The notes beneath the pieces are model-generated. The model was not told the DNA's origin. It did not search any database and saw only the letters and a program-made list of their open reading frames with translations. From Bacteroidales bacterium (GTDB lineage: Bacteria; Bacteroidota; Bacteroidia; Bacteroidales; UBA932), in NCBI GenBank assembly GCA_016303175.1, contig JAEDMF010000051.1, forward strand, positions 1-10,807: a DNA stretch of 10,807 nt, in the 5' to 3' direction. The position numbers were made by a program, and so were the translations under genes. This document shows positions 7,042-10,807 of this stretch, in pieces. How positions within the stretch are numbered: position 1 is the first letter of the stretch; each line of letters begins with the position of its first letter.

Positions 7042-7968
7042 CTATTTCTTTTTAAATTCAACTTTCTTGGAAAGAGTATCGAGAATGCCGTTTACGAATA
7101 TGCTGCTCTTGGGCGTGCCGTAATACTTGGAGATCTCGACGTACTCATTGATGGAGACGTTCACGGGGATGGACGGAAAATGCACTATCTCCGCAAGAGC
7201 AGTCACTATTATGGCAATATCCGTACCAACAAGCCTTTCCTTGTCCCAGTTGGGCACCGACGCGGAAATGGCAGCGCAGTACTGCGGATAATTGATATAA
7301 GCCTCCTGCATCAACTTGTGCACAAACTTTTCGTCATCCTCCATACCTGATTTCTGCGAACTCAGATAGAGGGTCGGCAAACTCCACTGCTTTCCCTTAC
7401 CGATTTCGTCAAGAGTACGGCAGCAACAGGTAAGGCTGTATGCCAAATCATCATTCCAATATATGCTCAAATCCTCGAGCGCAAGCTCCAGATCATCCCT
7501 ATCCACGAACTCCTCCTCGAAGATGCGGCAGAACAGCGCGCAATCCTCAGCAAGGGAAGTTCCCTGTGAGGCCATATATTGGGTATAATAAGGTTTGGTC
7601 TGAATTGAGGCATAAATCTTTTTGAGAATAAGATCATACGCTCCCCAATCGAGCTTCTTCTTGCTGATTATCTTATTGAAATCCGGATCCTGGCGGAAAT
7701 ACGCAGCAAGAGAGTTGCAGGCAAATTTCATATTGGGATTCTTCTCCTGCTCGGTCTTGTTCACCTTGAGCTTGAGTTGCTCGAAACGGGCCATTGCCGT
7801 GTCCGTGAGGGCCGGAATGGAAGCAAGCATAAACAAATATAAATCCCGTGTGGATTCAAGCGCCGCATCCAATTCCTTGTTTGCCTGAGCCAGAGAAGAC
7901 TGGGGTAACATTTCTATGGCAAAGAGCTCTTTGAATACCTTAATTCGTAGAATTCGTCTATTAAGCAT
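7042..7968 (-). CDS. nusB: Transcription antitermination factor NusB (long Bacteroidota form)
   Basis: NusB binds boxA RNA with NusE (ribosomal protein S10) and supports antitermination on rRNA operons. The 308-residue product is about twice the length of E. coli NusB, as is typical in Bacteroidota. A helical N-terminal extension of about 170 residues starts MLNRRILRIKVFKELFAIE. The NusB fold is C-terminal, with the conserved end RLVGTDIAIIVTALAEIVHF and SINEYVEISKYYGTPKSS. The frame stays open far upstream, but that part lies antisense to the next gene. The ATG at 7968 is chosen because it begins the conserved extension and lies about 20 bases downstream of a good promoter. It is first gene of the six-gene minus-strand operon. 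Confidence 0.95.
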   Translation of the reverse strand: MLNRRILRIKVFKELFAIEMLPQSSLAQANKELDAALESTRDLYLFMLASIPALTDTAMARFEQLKLKVNKTEQEKNPNMKFACNSLAAYFRQDPDFNKIISKKKLDWGAYDLILKKIYASIQTKPYYTQYMASQGTSLAEDCALFCRIFEEEFVDRDDLELALEDLSIYWNDDLAYSLTCCCRTLDEIGKGKQWSLPTLYLSSQKSGMEDDEKFVHKLMQEAYINYPQYCAAISASVPNWDKERLVGTDIAIIVTALAEIVHFPSIPVNVSINEYVEISKYYGTPKSSIFVNGILDTLSKKVEFKKK

Positions 7969-7988
7969 CTGAATTTCCAAAATTTGTA

Positions 7989-7996
7989 CAAAGATA
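7989..7996 (-). promoter_or_regulatory. Bacteroidota-type -7 promoter box for the nusB operon
   Basis: On the minus strand the sequence TATCTTTG fits the phylum consensus TAnnTTTG exactly and ends 20 bases before the nusB ATG. No clear TTTG -33 box lies at the expected distance. The AT-rich upstream tract may compensate. Confidence 0.6.
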
Positions 7997-8019
7997 CTTT
8001 TATTTTTTAGAAATTTTCC

Positions 8020-8027
8020 TACATTTG
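8020..8027 (+). promoter_or_regulatory. Bacteroidota-type -7 promoter box for the DUF3276/HAD unit
   Basis: TACATTTG fits TAnnTTTG exactly and ends 22 bases before the ATG at 8050, leaving a short leader. The tract upstream is T-rich (7998-8007) without a proper TTTG -33 box. It lies only 23 bases from the opposing nusB box, so the two promoters share the 81-bp divergent spacer. Confidence 0.55.
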
Positions 8028-8049
8028 CTGGCAATAAACAAAAAATATT

Positions 8050-8385
8050 ATGTATCGTAAAGATTTTGAAGGCACGGGCAGCCGCGAGCGTTCTACAGAG
8101 GAAGTGTATTCCAAGCCCGTACGTGCAGGGAAAAGGACTTATTTCTTTGACGTGAAGGCGACTAAGGGAAACGATTATTACCTTACGATTACCGAGAGCA
8201 AGAAGCACGTGGAGGCAGACGGAAGTTTTGCATACGACAAACATAAAATTTTCCTATACAAAGAAGATTTCGAGAAGTTCGCAGAAGGGCTGAGTGAAGT
8301 AGTGGAATACATCAAGGCTCATTGTGACGTGGTTGAGACCAAGCACGACAATGTGCAGGAGGATGTGACGTTCGAGGAACTTTAA
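8050..8385 (+). CDS. DUF3276 PUR-alpha-like nucleic-acid-binding protein
   Basis: The 111-residue product belongs to the bacterial PUR-alpha-like family (DUF3276), single-stranded DNA/RNA-binding proteins that dimerise into a PUR fold; the Borrelia member BpuR acts as a regulator. The diagnostic core is SKPVRAGKRTYFFDVKATKG (residues 21-40) followed by DYYLTITESKK and the pattern DGSFAYDKHKIFLYKEDFEKF. The C-terminus is acidic (VQEDVTFEEL). No membrane or signal segment is present. It diverges from nusB, has its own promoter, and is followed 12 bases later by a HAD phosphatase, so the two are probably co-transcribed. The target in this organism is unknown. Confidence 0.92.
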   Translation: MYRKDFEGTGSRERSTEEVYSKPVRAGKRTYFFDVKATKGNDYYLTITESKKHVEADGSFAYDKHKIFLYKEDFEKFAEGLSEVVEYIKAHCDVVETKHDNVQEDVTFEEL

Positions 8386-8397
8386 CGCAGTCCCACA

Positions 8398-9225
8398 TTG
8401 AGAAAAAGGCCCATAGTGGCTCTTGTCTATGACTTTGACGGTACCCTGTCTCCCGGCAACATGCAGGAGTTCGGGTTCATACAGGCCATAGAACAAGATG
8501 CCAGCAATTTCTGGAAAAGGAGCGACGAAATCGCCATAGGTCAGGACGCCAGCAATATTCTGGCCTATATGAAGTTGATGTTCGACGAAGCCCACCGGAA
8601 AAATATCCCTCTGCGCAGAAAAGACTTCAGACGCTTCGGGGCAAAAATAGAACTGTTCCCCGGAGTCAGGGAATGGTTTTCTCTCGTTAATGAATACGGA
8701 AAACAGAAGGGAGTGGTCGTGGAGCACTACATCAATTCATCCGGTCTGGCTGAGATGATAGAGGGCACTCCCATAGCAAAAGAGTTCAAACGGATATTTG
8801 CCTGCTCCTTCCTGTACAATGACAAGGGTGAGGCAGAATGGCCGGGCGTAGCTGTGGACTATACAGCCAAGACCCAATTCCTTTTCAAAATCAACAAGGG
8901 CATACTCAGCATCAGGGACAACAAACTGGTAAACGAGAGTATGGGCGAAGACAAGAAAAGGGTACCCTGGTCCAATATGATTTACTTCGGAGACGGAGAA
9001 ACCGATGTCCCCTGCATGAAAATCGTGAAAATGTTCGGGGGATGGTCTATCGCGGTTTACAATCCCGAAAAGCCCTCCAAGATAGTGACAGCCAAGAAAT
9101 TGCTGAAACAGGACAGGGTAAATTACATCTCCCCGACGGACTATACCGAATCCGGCCGCACCTTTACCCTCGTAAAGGCCATAATCGACAAAATCATCGC
9201 AGACGAAAACCTCAAGAGGTTATAG
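8398..9225 (+). CDS. HAD-family hydrolase (phosphatase)
   Basis: This is a 275-residue haloacid-dehalogenase superfamily protein, probably a phosphomonoesterase of unknown substrate acting in the cytoplasm. Motif I is VYDFDGTLS with the nucleophile D12 and acid D14. Motif II is probably the N113-S114-S115 segment in HYINSSGL. Motif IV is FGDGETDVPCM with D199 and D203 for magnesium. A cap-like helical insert lies at about residues 25-85. The start must be the TTG at 8398: the first in-frame ATG (8461) lies after motif I, and no ATG exists between the preceding stop and motif I. It follows the DUF3276 gene by 12 bases in the same frame. A weak palindrome, AACCTC-AA-GAGGTT, covers its last codons (9208-9221). 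Confidence 0.88.
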   Translation: MRKRPIVALVYDFDGTLSPGNMQEFGFIQAIEQDASNFWKRSDEIAIGQDASNILAYMKLMFDEAHRKNIPLRRKDFRRFGAKIELFPGVREWFSLVNEYGKQKGVVVEHYINSSGLAEMIEGTPIAKEFKRIFACSFLYNDKGEAEWPGVAVDYTAKTQFLFKINKGILSIRDNKLVNESMGEDKKRVPWSNMIYFGDGETDVPCMKIVKMFGGWSIAVYNPEKPSKIVTAKKLLKQDRVNYISPTDYTESGRTFTLVKAIIDKIIADENLKRL

Positions 9226-9249
9226 GCATAAGCATTTCATCGGCACAGG

Positions 9250-9440
9250 CAGTGCAGCAATGCAGGGAATAGCCAGCCATACAAGCACGAGGGATGGTGC
9301 AACGCTTTCCCCGATGAAAAAAAGGGCAATGGGCGACAGGAAAAACATGTGCATAAGGTACATGCCGAAACTGAGCCTAGAAATCTCCAAAATCAGTCTC
9401 GGTGTGCGGGCGGCAGAGCCGGATGCAACGACGGCATATG
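9250..9440 (-). pseudogene. C-terminal remnant of an acyltransferase-3 (OafA-like) membrane protein
   Basis: On the minus strand this encodes a fragment with the pattern LEISRLSFGMYLMHMFFLSP, then IALFFIG and LVLVWLAIPCIAAL. This resembles the last membrane helices of acyltransferase-3 family proteins (O-acetylation of surface sugars), with the typical SFGxYLxH motif. A full protein is about 330-370 residues; only about 55-60 recognisable residues remain. Downstream the frame ends quickly at 9220, inside the last sense codons of the HAD gene. Upstream the similarity fades near 9410-9440, where base composition becomes AT-rich. No start for a functional protein is present. I read it as a leftover cut by an insertion or deletion. 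The exact ends are uncertain. Confidence 0.62.
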
Positions 9441-9453
9441 AGAAATGTGATAA

Positions 9454-9503
9454 TATTTGCAAAATAGTTGCAGGTAATAAAATAATTACCTTTATTTGCA
9501 AAA
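9454..9503 (+). promoter_or_regulatory. Operator-like palindrome between direct repeats, upstream of DUF4160
   Basis: The inverted repeat AGGTAAT (9472-9478) and ATTACCT (9485-9491) has a 6-base centre. It is flanked by two copies of the direct repeat TATTTGCAAAA, at 9454-9464 and 9493-9503. The second copy ends 11 bases before the DUF4160 ATG. The T-rich TTTG blocks could be promoter elements, though neither fits TAnnTTTG exactly. The arrangement suggests a promoter with a binding site for an autoregulator such as the HTH protein encoded two genes on. Confidence 0.45.
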
Positions 9504-9514
9504 ACATAGATACT

Positions 9515-9754
9515 ATGCCTACGATTTTTATTTTATTTGGATTTAGATTTCTCTTTTATGCTAATGACCACGAGCCTATTCATGTTCATGTAGTAAAAGG
9601 GAATATACACGCTAAGTTTACAATCAATCCGGTGATATTGGTTGAAAATCACGGCTTGAAGCCCTCTGAAATTAAGATGGCTGAGTCTGTTATTGAAGAG
9701 AATGCCGAGATTATCGCTGAACATTGGAACAAGTTTTTTAATAACAATAAATAG
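9515..9754 (+). CDS. DUF4160 domain protein, possible toxin partner
   Basis: The 79-residue protein matches DUF4160: it begins MPTIFILFGFRFLFYANDHE, with the conserved YANDHEPIHVHV block (residues 15-26) and a C-terminal helix containing EIIAEHWNKFF. The clustered histidines at 19, 23 and 25 are typical of the family. The function is not established. DUF4160 genes are commonly found beside DUF2442 genes, and small paired genes of this kind are often proposed as toxin-antitoxin modules. The start is the ATG at 9515, which begins the conserved MPTI motif; the frame is open further upstream only because it runs antisense through the acyltransferase remnant. It is AT-rich (about 33% GC in 9541-9600 by my count) compared with the window's housekeeping genes. 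Confidence 0.87.
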   Translation: MPTIFILFGFRFLFYANDHEPIHVHVVKGNIHAKFTINPVILVENHGLKPSEIKMAESVIEENAEIIAEHWNKFFNNNK

Positions 9755-9764
9755 TAATTGCCTT

Positions 9765-10166
9765 ATGATGACTATTGAAAAGATTTGGATTACCGATACT
9801 GCGGTATGGATTAGAACTGTCGATGGTCGTGAGGCTTGTGAAAAGTTTTCGGACTATCCACGATTAAAGTTTGCTACACAGTCCCAGCGAGAGAATTACA
9901 CCTATGATGCGTTTGGTATTCATTGGGAAGAGATTGACGAAGATTTGAGTTTTGAGGGTTTCTTCAGTCAGAAGAGTACCAATACGTTGTATGAGCTATT
10001 TATGGCACATCCGGAAATAAATGCCTCTGCAGTTGCTCGTCGTTTGGGAATGTCACAGAGCCTTCTTGCCCAGTATATCAGTGGCACAAAACGCCCATCA
10101 GAGGAGCGTATGGAGTGCATTAAGTCCGAAATTAGACAGATAGGAGCAGAGTTGGCTGCTATATAA
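9765..10166 (+). CDS. DUF2442 domain fused to a helix-turn-helix domain, possible antitoxin/autoregulator
   Basis: The 133-residue product has an N-terminal DUF2442 domain (about residues 3-68) ending in the hallmark GIHWEEIDEDLSFEGFF (51-67). A C-terminal XRE-like helix-turn-helix follows at about 86-115 (NASAVARRLGMSQSLLAQYI, then SGTKRPSEE). The HTH indicates DNA binding, most simply at the palindrome upstream of the preceding gene. The ATG at 9765 is 10 bases after the DUF4160 stop, so the two are surely co-transcribed; an adjacent ATG at 9768 is an alternative. Small first gene plus HTH-bearing second gene is the layout of reverse-order toxin-antitoxin systems such as higBA. That role is inference; no function is proven for this family pair. 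Confidence 0.86.
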   Translation: MMTIEKIWITDTAVWIRTVDGREACEKFSDYPRLKFATQSQRENYTYDAFGIHWEEIDEDLSFEGFFSQKSTNTLYELFMAHPEINASAVARRLGMSQSLLAQYISGTKRPSEERMECIKSEIRQIGAELAAI

Positions 10167-10182
10167 CTTCTATTGACCTTGT

Positions 10183-10198
10183 TCAACTGCACAGTTGA
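10183..10198. terminator. Small palindrome between convergent genes
   Basis: TCAACTG (10183-10189) and CAGTTGA (10192-10198) are perfect 7-base arms around CA. It lies in the 54-bp gap between the convergent ends of the DUF2442-HTH gene and the restriction-modification gene. A weak bidirectional terminator is plausible, but there is no adjacent T-tract and the stem is AT-rich. A protein-binding site is an alternative. Confidence 0.35.
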
Positions 10199-10220
10199 CT
10201 TCTCATATTGAACTGACTAC

Positions 10221-10807
10221 TTACCGGGTTAACTCTTGATACATCTTGAAGAGGCGGGACACTATGTCGGATTCGGTGGCATCTTTGGGGAAGCCGTAGG
10301 CCTCCAGGACGGCGGCATCGTTGGCCCGGTGGGCTTTCATCAGTTCGGGAAAGAGAATGAGGTTTCCATATAAATCTGCCATTGATGCATCTGGGTAAAC
10401 CTGCCTAGCATCAAGAATTGATTGAGCAGTTCTTTCAATCTTTGACTTCTTTTCCTCTGTTACATCCGGCCAAGGAAAGTTGTTGTAAACGATGTCTTTG
10501 GAATAACGGAAGTCAGACTTCAAACGTCCGCAGACTACTCGAAGCCAAGCATTGTGCACTAATGAAGTCAGAACGCCAAAATGATAGAGAGTGGCCCCCA
10601 TTGCAATGTGCGCAGAATCACTTGTAAGAGTATCAGATGGCATAAACCCTATCGGAATATAAAAGCGTCGCTCTGAAGACACACGGGGAATCAGCAAATA
10701 AGTATCTGTTGGCATATTCTCGACATGGAATCTAGTTGGCTTGTCTGCTAATTTAACCGTTCCTGGGCTTGAACTAGCAAGACGGAAATCACGAACCGCC
10801 GCAAGTC
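10221..10807 (-). CDS. C-terminal part of an MmeI-like type IIG restriction enzyme/DNA methyltransferase (5' end outside window)
   Basis: The frame is open from the right edge to the stop at 10221, giving 194 C-terminal residues. It begins LAAVRDFRLASSS and continues with LADKPTRFHVENMPTDTYLL, then IPRVSSERRFYIPIGF. These are signatures of the target-recognition region of MmeI-like enzymes, single-chain proteins combining an N-terminal nuclease, a gamma-class adenine methyltransferase, and DNA recognition. Then come the C-terminal helical motifs LVHNAWLRVVCGRLKSDFRY and VYNNFPWP, and a final helical tail. The nuclease and methylase motifs lie outside the window, so whether the full enzyme cuts, or only methylates (as BREX/PglX-type proteins do), cannot be seen. 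The methionine at 10715 is internal, not the start. It converges on the DUF2442-HTH gene. Confidence 0.85.
   Translation of the reverse strand, partial: LAAVRDFRLASSSPGTVKLADKPTRFHVENMPTDTYLLIPRVSSERRFYIPIGFMPSDTLTSDSAHIAMGATLYHFGVLTSLVHNAWLRVVCGRLKSDFRYSKDIVYNNFPWPDVTEEKKSKIERTAQSILDARQVYPDASMADLYGNLILFPELMKAHRANDAAVLEAYGFPKDATESDIVSRLFKMYQELTR

Noticed and set aside
7969..8244. N-terminal extension of NusB to about 400 residues
   Set aside because: This part is antisense to the DUF3276 gene and its promoter; the conserved protein starts at the ATG at 7968.
9208..9221. AACCTC-AA-GAGGTT palindrome as a terminator of the HAD gene
   Set aside because: The stem is only 6 bp, lies within the last codons and has no following T-tract, so it is too weak to annotate as a feature.
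9260..9514. Upstream extension of the DUF4160 frame
   Set aside because: The family begins MPTI at 9515; the upstream part is antisense to the acyltransferase remnant and crosses the composition break.
1..10807. CRISPR array, tRNA/rRNA genes, riboswitches, transposase or integrase
   Set aside because: I looked for regularly spaced repeats, cloverleaf-like segments and DDE or tyrosine recombinase motifs and saw none. Weak or degenerate RNA elements cannot be excluded by eye.

Overview
The window looks like a chromosomal segment of a member of the Bacteroidota, most likely the Bacteroidales. The evidence is the gene order nusB-yajC-ybbR-coaE-DUF5606, a long NusB of the Bacteroidota type (308 residues with a large N-terminal extension), a DUF3276 PUR-alpha-like protein, almost no Shine-Dalgarno sequences, and two divergent promoters whose -7 boxes both fit the phylum consensus TAnnTTTG. 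I cannot name the genus.

Positions 2-3289 (+) hold glpABC, the anaerobic glycerol-3-phosphate dehydrogenase. GlpA (5' end cut by the window) is the catalytic flavoprotein with a C-terminal [2Fe-2S] domain. GlpB is intact as a reading frame but very short (168 residues). GlpC is the double 4Fe-4S, double CCG-domain membrane-linking subunit. Together they would pass electrons from glycerol-3-phosphate to the quinone pool.

Positions 3264-7968 (-) form one compact six-gene housekeeping operon read from the nusB promoter: nusB, yajC, a YbbR-domain protein, coaE, a DUF5606 gene and rimO. It joins transcription antitermination, the Sec accessory subunit, a cell-envelope protein, the last step of CoA synthesis, an uncharacterised protein and ribosomal protein S12 modification. 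Its last gene overlaps the end of glpC tail to tail by 26 bp.

Positions 8050-9225 (+) are a two-gene unit diverging from nusB: a PUR-alpha-like nucleic-acid-binding protein and a HAD phosphatase with a TTG start.

From about 9226 onward the DNA changes character. A remnant of an acyltransferase-3 gene (-) is followed at about 9440 by clearly AT-richer DNA carrying a DUF4160 gene and a DUF2442-plus-HTH gene, with an operator-like palindrome upstream. This is a plausible toxin-antitoxin-like pair. Converging on it is the C-terminal end of an MmeI-like type IIG restriction-modification enzyme that runs off the right edge. This end of the window is probably an acquired defence or mobile island. 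No tRNA, rRNA, CRISPR array or transposase is visible, and no gene-free stretch exceeds 300 bases; the longest, 9226-9514, holds the acyltransferase remnant and the putative operator.
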